DNA of 44,084 nucleotides from CAYVOV01 sp964453525 (GTDB lineage: Bacteria; Chloroflexota; Dehalococcoidia; Dehalococcoidales; UBA2162): contig CAYVOV010000026.1 of NCBI GenBank assembly GCA_964453525.1, forward strand, positions 1 through 44,084, read 5' to 3'. The position numbers were made by a program, and so were the translations under genes. This document shows, one piece after another, positions 1-8,391 of the stretch; the stretch's first letter is position 1, and each line of letters begins with the position of its first letter. The notes under the pieces were generated by a model. The model was given only the letters and a program-made list of their open reading frames with translations. It did no database searches and was not told the origin of the DNA.

Positions 1-134
1 ACCCCCGCTTGAATAGTAGGATAAATCCCCCCACCAACTAAAAGCAAATAAAACCTTTATATACGTTTCTTATCCGTCCGGGTAATCCCGATTATCCAGA
101 AACAGGGCTATCATGTCAAATAACATTCAGTACA

Positions 135-350
135 GGTTCTGTTTGCATCTCTAGTTGTTTTTCTTTACCTCACCCCTTGCCCCTCTCCAGCCAGAACCAT
201 TGTAAATGAAAGAACTGTTCTCCTGGCCGGAGAGGGGAGTAAAAGGGAGAGGGAGCGAAGCCCCCTCTCAACAATCTCTCCCCCTCTCAAACAGGCGAAT
301 AATCGCATTATAAAGCAGGAAACTGTTTGAGAGGGGGATAAAGGGGGAGA
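135..350 (+). repeat. Composite palindromic repeat, family A copy 1
   Basis: This non-coding stretch has three nested parts. A T-rich lead (GTTGTTTTTCTTTACCTCAC) is followed by a hairpin with arms near CCCCTCTCC and GGAGAGGGG. A short GAGAGGG...CCCCCTCTC hairpin comes next, and last a hairpin with arms CCCCCTCTCAAACAG and CTGTTTGAGAGGGGG. The same order of parts recurs at 14938-15169, and a shortened form occurs inverted at 32358-32487. No open frame of note crosses it. It is probably a small non-autonomous mobile or REP-like element. Confidence 0.8.
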
Positions 351-395
351 GCCTGTCATTCAATCAGAAGCTAATAGTATCGTAATCAAGAGTAC

Positions 396-424
396 TTGAC
401 AGTCAGTGGACAAAACTATAGTAT
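396..424 (+). promoter_or_regulatory. Probable sigma-70-type promoter of the catabolic operon
   Basis: A perfect TTGACA at 396-401 is followed after 17 bases by TAGTAT at 419-424 (4 of 6 to consensus). This predicts transcription from about 431 and a leader of roughly 120 nt before the ATG at 554. The 8-bp palindrome ACTATAGT (415-422) overlaps the -10 box. Confidence 0.55.
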
Positions 425-469
425 TTTTCATGCCAGAGACATGGATGCGCCACAATTTTCAAATTCAAA

Positions 470-502
470 AGCTTCGTTGGGATTCCTGATTTCAGCGAAG
501 CT
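470..502 (+). promoter_or_regulatory. Inverted repeat in the operon leader
   Basis: The arms AGCTTCG (470-476) and CGAAGCT (496-502) are separated by 19 bases, just upstream of the first gene of the catabolic operon. The sequence CTATAGTTT at 501-509 is the reverse complement of AAACTATAG at 413-421, so the -10 region is echoed next to the gene. It could be an operator pair or an RNA hairpin; the sequence alone does not decide. Confidence 0.35.
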
Positions 503-553
503 ATAGTTTGGATGCGTAATGCTTATTTGGCTGGAACGATAAGGAGGGCGAAA

Positions 554-2020
554 ATGATTGCAGAAGCAAGACTCAAAGAGATTGTCGGTCCCGGTAATGT
601 CAGCAGTGACCCGACGACTCTTGATGAATACTCCCGCGATATGAGTTTCGTGAATACTGTGAGACCGGAATATGTTGTGAAACCTGAAGATGCTGCCGCC
701 ATAGAGAAGCTTGTCGGTCTTGCCAGAGAAACATCTACCCCGCTGGTACCTGTAAGTTCAGGCCCTCCTCATTTTCGTGGTGATACCGTTCCCGGTACCG
801 GAGGAGCCGTTGTCGTAGACTTAAGCGGTATGAAAAAAATCATCAGGGTGGACCGGGAGAACCGGGTTGCTATGTTTGAGCCGGGAGTAACCTTCGGCGA
901 ACTGATACCGGCCGTGACCAGAGAAGGGCTCAGGCTCAATATGCCTTTACTTCCAAGAAAAACGAAGTCGGTTGTCGGCAGCCTGCTGGAGAGAGAACCG
1001 GTGCTGTTGCCATCATATCACTGGGATATAGCCGACCCGCTGAATTGCGTTGAGATTATTTTCGGCACCGGGGATATGTTCCGGACCGGGGCGGCGGCCG
1101 GTCCCGGCACCATTGAGGAGCAGTGGGCTGCCGGAGGAGCGCAGGTAGAAGCAGCCGGGCCATCAACGGCTTCCTGGTACAGGATTATTCAGGGTTCCCA
1201 GGGCACGATGGGTATTGTCACTTGGGCATCGGTAAGATGCGAGATATCGCCCCGGCTTGAAGAGCCTCTTCTGATTGGCTCATCAAGTCTGGATAGAATG
1301 ATTGATATGCTTCACTGGCTGGTGAGGCTGAGACTGGTTAACGAATGTTTCCTGCTCAATAATACCGGTTTAGCCGCCATTATGGCAAAGAAATTGCCTG
1401 ATGATTACCGGGAAATAAAGGATACCTTACCGACCTGGATACTCTTCTGCAATGTGGTCGGCTACGATTATCTGCCTGAAGAAAGGGTAAAAGGTCAGCT
1501 AGCTGATGTAATCGACGTGGCTCAACGGGCAGGTGTTGAGCCGGTCCAGACAGTGGGTAAGGTTACAGCTGCCGGACTACTTAAAGCTGTCCAGGCTCCC
1601 TCCGGTGAGCCATGGTGGAAACTCCGCTACAAAGGTGCCTGCCAGGATATATTCTGCATAACTATTCACGATAAGCTGCCGGGAATAATAGATGCTATGT
1701 ATGATGCGGCTGATGCTGCCGGTTACCCGACTTCAGATATCGGTGTTTATGTGCAGCCTCTGGTGCAGGGCTCCAACCTTCATTGCGAATTCAACCTGTT
1801 TTACGACCCTGAGAACCGGAAGGAAAGCGGACGCGTCAGGGAGCTGGCTGTCAGCGCCATTAATAAATTAATGGCAAAGGGGGCATTCTTCTCCAGGCCT
1901 TACGGTGAAAGCGCGGGTACAATCATGAACAACGATGCCACCACCGTTGCTACCCTGCACAAGGTAAAGAAGATACTGGACCCGGATAATATCATGAATC
2001 CGGGGAAATTATGTTTTTAA
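554..2020 (+). CDS. FAD-binding oxidase (GlcD / VAO-type), first subunit
   Basis: The protein of 488 residues has an N-terminal PCMH-type FAD-binding domain (roughly residues 20-220) and an FAD-oxidase C-terminal domain ending in the family-typical DPDNIMNPGKLCF. The family oxidises hydroxy acids or aromatic alcohols with FAD and passes electrons to a partner; the substrate cannot be read here. The start at 554 is chosen because AAGGAGGG lies 6 bases upstream of it. A longer frame from 512 has no ribosome site and would swallow this one. It is the first gene of a seven-gene operon and is followed by the iron-sulfur subunit after 52 bases. A second FAD oxidase of the same superfamily follows at 3358, which resembles the GlcD-GlcF-GlcE arrangement. 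Confidence 0.85.
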   Translation: MIAEARLKEIVGPGNVSSDPTTLDEYSRDMSFVNTVRPEYVVKPEDAAAIEKLVGLARETSTPLVPVSSGPPHFRGDTVPGTGGAVVVDLSGMKKIIRVDRENRVAMFEPGVTFGELIPAVTREGLRLNMPLLPRKTKSVVGSLLEREPVLLPSYHWDIADPLNCVEIIFGTGDMFRTGAAAGPGTIEEQWAAGGAQVEAAGPSTASWYRIIQGSQGTMGIVTWASVRCEISPRLEEPLLIGSSSLDRMIDMLHWLVRLRLVNECFLLNNTGLAAIMAKKLPDDYREIKDTLPTWILFCNVVGYDYLPEERVKGQLADVIDVAQRAGVEPVQTVGKVTAAGLLKAVQAPSGEPWWKLRYKGACQDIFCITIHDKLPGIIDAMYDAADAAGYPTSDIGVYVQPLVQGSNLHCEFNLFYDPENRKESGRVRELAVSAINKLMAKGAFFSRPYGESAGTIMNNDATTVATLHKVKKILDPDNIMNPGKLCF

Positions 2021-2072
2021 TACCCGTTATGCGTATAAAGTTGCGGATGACCAGGTTTAAGGAGGCGAAGAT

Positions 2073-3341
2073 ATGGCGCTGGAAGATTATAGAAGTGATA
2101 TGGAAACGTGCCGCCGGTGCTCGACCTGCAAGTTTATTCCTCTTGAGAGAGCGGTTGGATACGACCACGTAAATGTCTGTCCCAGCATTGCCAGGTATGA
2201 CTTCCACACCTATTCGGGTGGCGGCAGGATGGTCTTCGGAGTGGCGATGCTGGAGGACAGGATTGATTATTCGGACAAGCTGCTGGAGGTCGTCTATAAC
2301 TGCCAGATGTGCGGCGCCTGTGACGTGTCCTGCAAATATGCTATGGACATGGAAGTAATCGACCCGATAAATGAGTTCCGAATTAAGTGTGTTGAGGATG
2401 GCCATACTCTGCCTGCTCTGGACAGTGTTATCAACAGTTTGCGGAAGCAGGGTACGATGGTGCCGGGCTCAAAAGCCAAGAGGGGCGACTGGGCTGAAGG
2501 GCTGGATGTGAAAGATTTCACCGAACAGCCTACCAAGGTTGTCTATCATGCCGGCTGCCGGACCTGTTATGACGTAGATATGTGGAAAGTGGCTAAAGCC
2601 ACTGTTTCCCTGCTGCAAAAAGCCGGTATAGATGTCGGCATCGGCGGAGAAAAGGAATCATGCTGTGGAGGTCGTGCCTACCAGATGGGATACAAGGAAG
2701 ACTTCCTGAACCAGGCAAAGCAGAACATGGAGTTGTTCAAGAAATCGGGTGTCGAAACACTTGTGACAGGCTGTGCCGATTGCTATCAGGCCTTCAAGGT
2801 ACTCTGTGATAAATTCAACCTGATTGGTGACCTTGAGGTACTGCATACTTCGGAATACCTTGACCGTCTGATAAAGGAAGGCAAGCTGGGACCGACTAAA
2901 AAGGTTGATGCCGTGGTTACCTATCACGACCCCTGTTATCTGGGCAGGATGGGTGAGCCGTATATACACTGGGAGGGGAAAAGAATTCCCGGGCACTGGA
3001 TTCTTTTCGACCCGCCCAAGGAATTCCGGCGCGGGACCTACGGTGTTTATGAACCGCCGCGTGATGTCCTGAAAAGCATTCCCGGTCTGAAACTTGCCGA
3101 GATGGACAGGATAAAGGAATATGCCTGGTGCTGTGGTGCCGGAGGTGGAGTCAGGGAATCGAATCCGGATTTTGCCGGGTGGACGGCTAAAGAGAGGATT
3201 TCTGAGGCCGAAAAAACCGGTGCTGAAGCGATAGTAACTGCCTGTCCCGGCTGCCAGCAGAGCTTCAGAGACGCCATAAAAGCAGGCAGGAGCAGCCTCA
3301 AGACGTACGATATCGTTGAGTTGCTTGAGAAAGCGGTCTAA
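2073..3341 (+). CDS. CCG-domain iron-sulfur oxidoreductase (GlpC/GlcF/HdrD-like)
   Basis: The 422-residue protein is a probable electron-transfer subunit. Two [4Fe-4S] sites are visible in the N-terminal part: C13, C16, C19 with C36, and C77, C80, C83 with C87. Two CCG domains follow. The first has C162/C165, CC at 197-198 and C234/C237. The second has C288, CC at 353-354 in CCGAGGG, and C391/C394. This is the layout of GlcF, GlpC and HdrD, which take electrons from flavin subunits and deliver them to quinone or another carrier. A strong AAGGAGGCG ribosome site precedes the ATG. The gene sits between two FAD oxidase genes, so a three-subunit dehydrogenase is the likeliest product. No membrane segment is evident. 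Confidence 0.88.
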   Translation: MALEDYRSDMETCRRCSTCKFIPLERAVGYDHVNVCPSIARYDFHTYSGGGRMVFGVAMLEDRIDYSDKLLEVVYNCQMCGACDVSCKYAMDMEVIDPINEFRIKCVEDGHTLPALDSVINSLRKQGTMVPGSKAKRGDWAEGLDVKDFTEQPTKVVYHAGCRTCYDVDMWKVAKATVSLLQKAGIDVGIGGEKESCCGGRAYQMGYKEDFLNQAKQNMELFKKSGVETLVTGCADCYQAFKVLCDKFNLIGDLEVLHTSEYLDRLIKEGKLGPTKKVDAVVTYHDPCYLGRMGEPYIHWEGKRIPGHWILFDPPKEFRRGTYGVYEPPRDVLKSIPGLKLAEMDRIKEYAWCCGAGGGVRESNPDFAGWTAKERISEAEKTGAEAIVTACPGCQQSFRDAIKAGRSSLKTYDIVELLEKAV

Positions 3342-3357
3342 AAGGAGATTATGAATT

Positions 3358-4911
3358 ATGGCTTTGAAGAGAGACGTATATAAAGCACTGGAAGATGTCC
3401 TGGGACCCGAATACATTTCGGAAGACCCTGTGGTAATAGAGTCTTATCCTTTTCCCATACGCAAGGGAACGATAGAAGAGGATACCTATCTACCGCGGTT
3501 TGAAGCTATAACTCTGCCCAAGAACACCAGAGAGGTGCAGGCGATAGTCAGGCTCTGCAACAAGTACGGGATACAGTTTAAAGCCTCCAGCACCGGCTGG
3601 CTTTACAGTGACCCGTCTGCTCCGGGCTGTATCAAACTGGACCTGAGACGGATGAACCGCATCCTGGAAATTAATGAGAAGAACATGTACGCCGTTGTTG
3701 AGCCTTACGTGATTTACGGGCAGCTTCAGGCCGAGCTGATGAAACGAGGACTTAACTGCAATGTTACCGGCGCCGGCTCGAACTGCTCGGCGCTGCCTCT
3801 GGCAGCTCACGTCAACCTGGGGCATCTGAGCCAGAGCGGCAGTTACGGCGAGAGAAACCAGCTTGCCCTGGAATGGGTGACGGGAGACGGTGATATAGTC
3901 CGGATGGGCTCGCTGGGCTCACTCGATGAGTGGTTCTGCGGAGACGGGCCGGGTCCATCTTTACGCGGTATCATCAGGGGCAATACGGTGCCGCTGGGAG
4001 GTCTGGGCGTATTCACCAAAGCTGCGCAGAAGGTATACCACTGGGTGGGACCGGCGACATTCCCGATGGAAGGAGTCTGCCCGCATTATACTCCGAGCTA
4101 TATACCTGAGGGATTTATGATACGCTACCTGTCCTTCGAGAATATAGATAAAATGCTTGAAGCCGTGAAAAAGATTGGAGAAAGCGAGATAGCATTCGAG
4201 CTGATGGGCTTCAATGCGGCAATGATGTCGGCAAACGCGGCGACGAGCAATGAAGAGGATATAAAGTACTACAAGGAGTTCAGTGAGCAGGTGCAGGGAC
4301 CCGGTTTTATGGTTGAAATTATGGGTAATTCGCCGCGCGACTTCGAGTATAAAAAGCAGGTACTGGAGATTATTATGGAGGAGACTGGCGCTTGGTCTCT
4401 GAAAGAGGTTGAGGGTCCCGAGCTCGGTCGAGGTTTCCTCTGGCGTTTCATCAGGACGGTAGCGTCTATCCGGGAGACGACCCGGGCCACGGGATGGGGT
4501 GGAGGAACCGTCGGGGGAACTGACGTTTTCCCGCTGATGACGAAGTATATACTCCACTCAGCCTATCTAAAAGAGGACCTTGTGAAAAAGGGGCTGCTGC
4601 TTGACGATGCCTGCTATCCGTTTGTTCAGTCGATTGAGCACGGCCACACCGGTCACGGTGAAATACTGATAAGGTACACTCCTGCCAGCCCCGACCACAT
4701 AGAAAGGGTCCAGGGCACTCTGGACAGGGAGGCAAATAAGACGGCCATCGAAGGATGTTTCGGAGTTCCCCAGCACGTCTGGAGCGATAAACTCCACGAT
4801 ATGTATGGCCCCCATACCCGCAACTACCATAACTGGTTGAGAAAGATTAAGAAAACCTTCGACCCCAATGCAGCCTCTGAGTCCACAAACTATATAACTG
4901 CTAAAGACTAA
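3358..4911 (+). CDS. FAD-binding oxidase (VAO / 4-cresol dehydrogenase-like), second subunit
   Basis: The 517-residue protein has an N-terminal FAD_binding_4 domain (about residues 45-225, including the glycine-rich VGPATF/VPLGGLGVFTKA region) and a long C-terminal FAD-oxidase domain ending KKTFDPNAASE. Its length and C-terminus resemble vanillyl-alcohol-oxidase and 4-cresol-dehydrogenase relatives more than short GlcE. AAAGGAG lies upstream of the ATG, and the gene follows the iron-sulfur subunit by 16 bases. It is a distant paralogue of the protein at 554. With two large FAD subunits around one CCG protein, the complex may oxidise an aromatic or branched alcohol or hydroxy acid. The exact substrate is unknown. 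Confidence 0.82.
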   Translation: MALKRDVYKALEDVLGPEYISEDPVVIESYPFPIRKGTIEEDTYLPRFEAITLPKNTREVQAIVRLCNKYGIQFKASSTGWLYSDPSAPGCIKLDLRRMNRILEINEKNMYAVVEPYVIYGQLQAELMKRGLNCNVTGAGSNCSALPLAAHVNLGHLSQSGSYGERNQLALEWVTGDGDIVRMGSLGSLDEWFCGDGPGPSLRGIIRGNTVPLGGLGVFTKAAQKVYHWVGPATFPMEGVCPHYTPSYIPEGFMIRYLSFENIDKMLEAVKKIGESEIAFELMGFNAAMMSANAATSNEEDIKYYKEFSEQVQGPGFMVEIMGNSPRDFEYKKQVLEIIMEETGAWSLKEVEGPELGRGFLWRFIRTVASIRETTRATGWGGGTVGGTDVFPLMTKYILHSAYLKEDLVKKGLLLDDACYPFVQSIEHGHTGHGEILIRYTPASPDHIERVQGTLDREANKTAIEGCFGVPQHVWSDKLHDMYGPHTRNYHNWLRKIKKTFDPNAASESTNYITAKD

Positions 4912-4938
4912 TCCTATAAAAACCGGAAGGAGGAGACA

Positions 4939-5697
4939 ATGGACCTGGGTTTGGAAGGCAAAGTAGCACTCGTCACCGGAGCCGGCAGCCAGATAGGTTT
5001 CGGAAAGGCGATAGTGCTGGCGCTGGCAAAGGACGGGTGTGATATAGTTGTTGCTGATATTGACCTCGAAGGGGCGAAAAAAACAGCGGCCGATGTGGAA
5101 TCCCTGGGGCGTAAGGCTCTTGCCGTAAAAGCTGATGTGTCAAACGGCACTGAAGTTAAAGACATGGTAAAGGCAGCGCTGGACAAGTTCGGTAAAATAG
5201 ATATTCTTGTAAATAATGCCGGCGCCTGCACGCCACCGAAGCCCTTCCTTGAAATGACCGAGGCGGAATGGGATTCGGATATAAATATTAACCTCAAGGG
5301 AGTACTGAATTGCACAAATGCTGTCCTGCCCTCGATGATTGAGCGCAAGTATGGCAAGATAATCAATACCTCATCGGGCGCCGGTATAGAGGGAGGAGCA
5401 ATTACTCCTGTTTATGCCGCTGCCAAGGCAGGAGTCATCGCCTTCACCAAGTCGATTGCCAGGGACGTGGCATCTTCCGGAATAAACGTTAACAGTATCG
5501 CTCCCGGTGTGGCGAACACGGGCTTTGCCCGTCAGGCACCTCCCGGGATGCTGCAAAATTTTGCCAAGAACATACCGTTGGGCAGGCTTACCGAACCCCG
5601 GGACATTGCCAATACCGTGGTCTTTCTGGCTTCTGATATTTCGAATGATATTGTGGGGCAGACTTTCAGCGTGGACGGCGGTATGGTAATGCTGTGA
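4939..5697 (+). CDS. Short-chain dehydrogenase/reductase (SDR), copy 1
   Basis: This 252-residue classical SDR has a TGAGSQIGFGKA nucleotide-binding loop (one residue longer than the usual TGxxxGxG), NNAG, a serine in TSSGAG and the catalytic YAAAK. The Asp in VVADID suggests preference for NAD(H). It most likely oxidises or reduces a hydroxyl/keto group next to the reaction of the upstream dehydrogenase. GGAAGGAGGAG precedes the ATG, and the gene lies 27 bases after the FAD oxidase. Together with the cupin at 5762 it forms a module that is repeated at 6272-7495. Confidence 0.88.
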   Translation: MDLGLEGKVALVTGAGSQIGFGKAIVLALAKDGCDIVVADIDLEGAKKTAADVESLGRKALAVKADVSNGTEVKDMVKAALDKFGKIDILVNNAGACTPPKPFLEMTEAEWDSDININLKGVLNCTNAVLPSMIERKYGKIINTSSGAGIEGGAITPVYAAAKAGVIAFTKSIARDVASSGINVNSIAPGVANTGFARQAPPGMLQNFAKNIPLGRLTEPRDIANTVVFLASDISNDIVGQTFSVDGGMVML

Positions 5698-5761
5698 GCA
5701 CGTTGCCATCGGCAGTGTGAGATTATTAAATTCTATAGAAAGGAAGGGAGGTAATAAGAGA

Positions 5762-6226
5762 ATGGCCGAATCAAAATATGACCACCTGTTTATCAAAGAA
5801 GACAAACTCATCAGAAAAGGGCATTTTGTAGATTCAATATTCTCATCTTATGATAACCTGAAGATTGATTTACACGTGAATTACCACTGTATGACGGAAC
5901 CTCTGTTTATGGTTCAGGAACCTCATGCCCATCCTTCCTATGAAGTGCTGTGCTTTATCGGTGGAAATCCGCTGGATATACGCGATTTTGGTGGAGAGGT
6001 AGAGCTATTTATGGGCTTGAGCCAGGAAAAACACATAATTAACAGCACCCAGTTCGTGGTGATTCCTCCCGGATTGCCTCACTGTCCGCTCAATTTTAAA
6101 GTAGTTAATAAACCGTTTATGTTTATGGTTATTCTGACAATGGGCAAATACGGTATGCTGGAGGAACTGGAAGAACTCACCGAAGAAGAAATAATGGATC
6201 GACCGACACCTCCACCGCCGGCGTAA
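5762..6226 (+). CDS. Cupin-domain protein, copy 1
   Basis: The 154-residue protein is a single cupin barrel. The metal-binding pattern is visible as PHAHPSYE (two His and a Glu) and, later, PPGLPHCPLNF with the third His. The start at 5762 is chosen because GGGAGGTAATAAGAGA sits just upstream; a frame beginning at 5717 has no ribosome site. It is about 30-40 percent similar by eye to the cupin at 7088. Small cupins of this kind can be isomerases, dioxygenases or decarboxylases. Its pairing with an SDR suggests a metabolic enzyme of the same pathway rather than a regulator, and no DNA-binding domain is present. The tail is proline-rich (PTPPPPA). Confidence 0.78.
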   Translation: MAESKYDHLFIKEDKLIRKGHFVDSIFSSYDNLKIDLHVNYHCMTEPLFMVQEPHAHPSYEVLCFIGGNPLDIRDFGGEVELFMGLSQEKHIINSTQFVVIPPGLPHCPLNFKVVNKPFMFMVILTMGKYGMLEELEELTEEEIMDRPTPPPPA

Positions 6227-6271
6227 TTAGAGACTAGACTGAAATATTTTTATTATTAAAGGAGGCGATTA

Positions 6272-7048
6272 ATGTTACTTCCAGATAAGGTTGCTATTAT
6301 CACCGGGGGCGCTAGGGGGATGGGAAAGGCTATTGCTCTCAGGTTCGCCGGGGAAGGCTGCTCAAGTGTTATTGCCGATGTTCTTGATGCCAAAGCTGAG
6401 AATACGGCGGTAGAGGTTGCCAGAAAGGGCGTCGACTCTGTTTTTATACATTGTGATGTGTCCGATAGCCGCCAGGTAAAAGATATGGTGAGCCAGGCTA
6501 TAACCAGGTTCGGCAGAGTGGATATCCTTGTCAATTGTGCCGGGATAGGTACCAACCCGACACCATTGGAGGATACTACGGAAGATGAATGGGACAGGGT
6601 GATGGATATCAATTGTAAAGGGACATTCCTCTGTATCCAGGCAATCGCTCCTCACATGAAGGAAAACAACTGCGGGAAAATAATAAATATAGTATCGATG
6701 GCGGCCATCGATGTCGGCAGCGTTAATTTTCACTATTGTGCCTCGAAAGCCGGGCAGTGGATGGTCTCTCGTACTGCGGCTGCCGCACTCGCCCCGTATA
6801 ATATCTGTGTAAACAGTATTCATCCCGGGATGGTTCTGACAGATATGTCAGCCGTATTTTCCGGCCCGGGGGTAAAAGACGTGGTAGCCCATCAAACTGG
6901 GATGGCGAAAAGTTTTGTTCCCCTGAAGAGAATGGGTACCACGGAAGATATCGCCTCGGCAGCCCTTTTCCTGGCATCTGAAGAATCATCTTATATAACC
7001 GGAGACAGCATCTGCGTCAGCGGAGGCTCAGGACTGTTTAGAATATGA
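6272..7048 (+). CDS. Short-chain dehydrogenase/reductase (SDR), copy 2
   Basis: This 258-residue classical SDR has TGGARGMGKA at the nucleotide-binding site, NCAG in place of NNAG, a serine in NIVSMAA and the catalytic YCASK. The C-terminus keeps the family pattern ITGDSICVSGG. AAAGGAGGCG lies 5 bases before the ATG. It is a paralogue of the SDR at 4939 but clearly diverged, so the two may act on successive intermediates. It is the sixth gene of the operon, followed after 39 bases by the second cupin. Confidence 0.87.
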   Translation: MLLPDKVAIITGGARGMGKAIALRFAGEGCSSVIADVLDAKAENTAVEVARKGVDSVFIHCDVSDSRQVKDMVSQAITRFGRVDILVNCAGIGTNPTPLEDTTEDEWDRVMDINCKGTFLCIQAIAPHMKENNCGKIINIVSMAAIDVGSVNFHYCASKAGQWMVSRTAAAALAPYNICVNSIHPGMVLTDMSAVFSGPGVKDVVAHQTGMAKSFVPLKRMGTTEDIASAALFLASEESSYITGDSICVSGGSGLFRI

Positions 7049-7087
7049 AAGGTTATCTTTAGATAGTGTAAAAAGGAGGGCGAGAGA

Positions 7088-7495
7088 ATGGAAGGTAAAT
7101 ACGGTAAATATTTTGTCAATCCATCAATGCCGACCGGGGATTTCCCGCCGCTGGCTCCGAGAGTGGTCTTTGATAGTGAAGAGGGCTTTGGCGATACCAC
7201 CTTTGGTTTCAGATATTCTTACTTCACCGGGCCTCCGTTTGAGTTCGAAGAACCTCACCAGCACGACTACCACCAGTTCCTCTGCTTTCTCGGTACTCCT
7301 GAAAACGCCCGGGAATTCGATGCCGAAGTAGAGCTTTCAATGGGGGAAGAAGGTGAAAAATACCTGATAGATAAGACAACTATTGTCCATATCCCGCCGG
7401 GACTTATCCACACTCCGATTAATTTCAAGAGGATAGATAAACCTGTCCTGTTGGTGAATATCACCCTTTCACCCACCTATGTAAAAAAGACGTAA
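7088..7495 (+). CDS. Cupin-domain protein, copy 2
   Basis: The 135-residue cupin is similar to the protein at 5762. Shared landmarks are EPHQHDYHQFLCFLG, an AREFDAEVELSMG stretch and IPPGLIHTPINF, which supply the usual His/His/Glu/His metal ligands except that Gln stands near the Glu position. AAAAGGAGGGCG lies upstream of the ATG. It is the last gene of the operon; a strong terminator begins 25 bases after the stop codon. Its function is not known. Confidence 0.78.
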   Translation: MEGKYGKYFVNPSMPTGDFPPLAPRVVFDSEEGFGDTTFGFRYSYFTGPPFEFEEPHQHDYHQFLCFLGTPENAREFDAEVELSMGEEGEKYLIDKTTIVHIPPGLIHTPINFKRIDKPVLLVNITLSPTYVKKT

Positions 7496-7520
7496 TTTTC
7501 AGAATCCAGGTAATTGGCGA

Positions 7521-7551
7521 GAGGGGAGCCAGTATGGCTCCCCTCTTTTTT
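7521..7551 (+). terminator. Rho-independent terminator of the catabolic operon
   Basis: A perfect 10-bp stem, GAGGGGAGCC with GGCTCCCCTC, closes a 5-base loop and is followed by six T. It ends the operon that starts near 431. Confidence 0.93.
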
Positions 7552-7583
7552 ACTATTCACTGTAGTTATATAACAAAAATGGT

Positions 7584-8126
7584 TTACTTGGCCATAAGAA
7601 GGTAGACGGATACAGTCACTGGCGGTTGTCCAGGCGGTGCTGGCGGAGATGGCGGGAATTTTTTATACGTGCCCCCTACTTTCAATACCGAATATATACC
7701 TTCTTGCACGGGGATAACCATTGAATAATATCCAGGTCGGACACCTGGTATCAGGTTCCATTTTATCCAGTCTACGTTAGGATCCGGCGATCTCAATAGG
7801 TAAGCATATTTTTCAGGGTCGGGGGTTGCACATTCCTGAAGGGATATCCTCATATATGTCGCATTTATGCTTTCAAAATCTGTTTCTTCAACTGGTATCA
7901 TATACACATATAACTTGAACTTATTGTACCCCTTGGTGTCGATCGCTTTAAACGGAATATTATCACCGTATTCCAATGTAAGATCTTCACACACAGTGAC
8001 CAGAACCGCGTCCTCGGTTTCAAAGGGTGCGGGAGGACTGGGAGGCCCTTCAGCTGCTGCACCGGTGACTGACATCAGTCCCAGAACCATTGCCACCAGC
8101 ACAGCTATAATAAGTAACTTTTTCAT
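7584..8126 (-). CDS. Small secreted protein of unknown function
   Basis: The 180-residue protein starts with a clear signal peptide (MKK, then a hydrophobic run to about residue 25, cleavage probably after GAAA). The mature part has GPPSPPAPFE near its N-terminus and a similar PPSPPAPPGQPP stretch near its C-terminus, flanking a domain of about 110 residues that I do not recognise. Only one or two Cys are present. AAAAAGGAGATAAG gives a good ribosome site. It is convergent with the catabolic operon. Its mRNA would have a long leader holding a terminator-like hairpin (8224-8275), so expression may be conditional. The role is unknown; a periplasmic or cell-surface location is likely. Confidence 0.75.
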   Translation of the reverse strand: MKKLLIIAVLVAMVLGLMSVTGAAAEGPPSPPAPFETEDAVLVTVCEDLTLEYGDNIPFKAIDTKGYNKFKLYVYMIPVEETDFESINATYMRISLQECATPDPEKYAYLLRSPDPNVDWIKWNLIPGVRPGYYSMVIPVQEGIYSVLKVGGTYKKFPPSPPAPPGQPPVTVSVYLLMAK

Positions 8127-8223
8127 CTTATCTCCTTTTTAGTTTTTAGGTATCAGTAATTCCGATATTAAATTGTGTTGCTTCGTAGGCGTTACCTCCT
8201 TATTGAAACTCGGTTGACCAGAT

Positions 8224-8275
8224 AAAAAAAGGGCACCAGAAACCTCTTCCCAATTTTGCGTTTCCGACGCCCTTT
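8224..8275 (-). terminator. Terminator-like hairpin (possible attenuator) in the leader of the secreted protein
   Basis: Read on the minus strand, AAAGGGC (8275-8269) pairs with GCCCTTT (8234-8228). An inner helix GGAAAC/GUUUCU is separated by a 3x3 internal loop, and a run of seven T follows at once. No minus-strand gene lies upstream within 2 kb, and the next gene downstream on that strand is the secreted protein at 7584-8126. The hairpin could therefore act as a leader attenuator. I do not recognise a known riboswitch class. Confidence 0.55.
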
Positions 8276-8391
8276 AATAGCCATTGCTGTAAACCCAACA
8301 TCAGGATTAAAAATTTGATTTTATATCAGGTTTCTTCACGTGTTAGCTTAAAGGATACTCCAGTTATTATTGCTCAGACTTACCCGCATTA

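Noticed and set aside
165..359. Minus-strand frame of 64 codons
   Set aside because: It lies wholly in the palindromic repeat and has low-complexity serine/leucine content; it is a by-product of the repeat.
512..553. Upstream ATG for the first FAD oxidase
   Set aside because: It lacks a ribosome site and the AAGGAGGG for the ATG at 554 lies inside it.
2658..3416. Long minus-strand frame of 252 codons opposite the iron-sulfur gene
   Set aside because: It is the shadow of a gene with clear cysteine motifs and operon context on the plus strand.
7867..8142. Plus-strand frame of 91 codons opposite the secreted protein
   Set aside because: The minus strand has a signal peptide and a strong ribosome site; this frame has neither.
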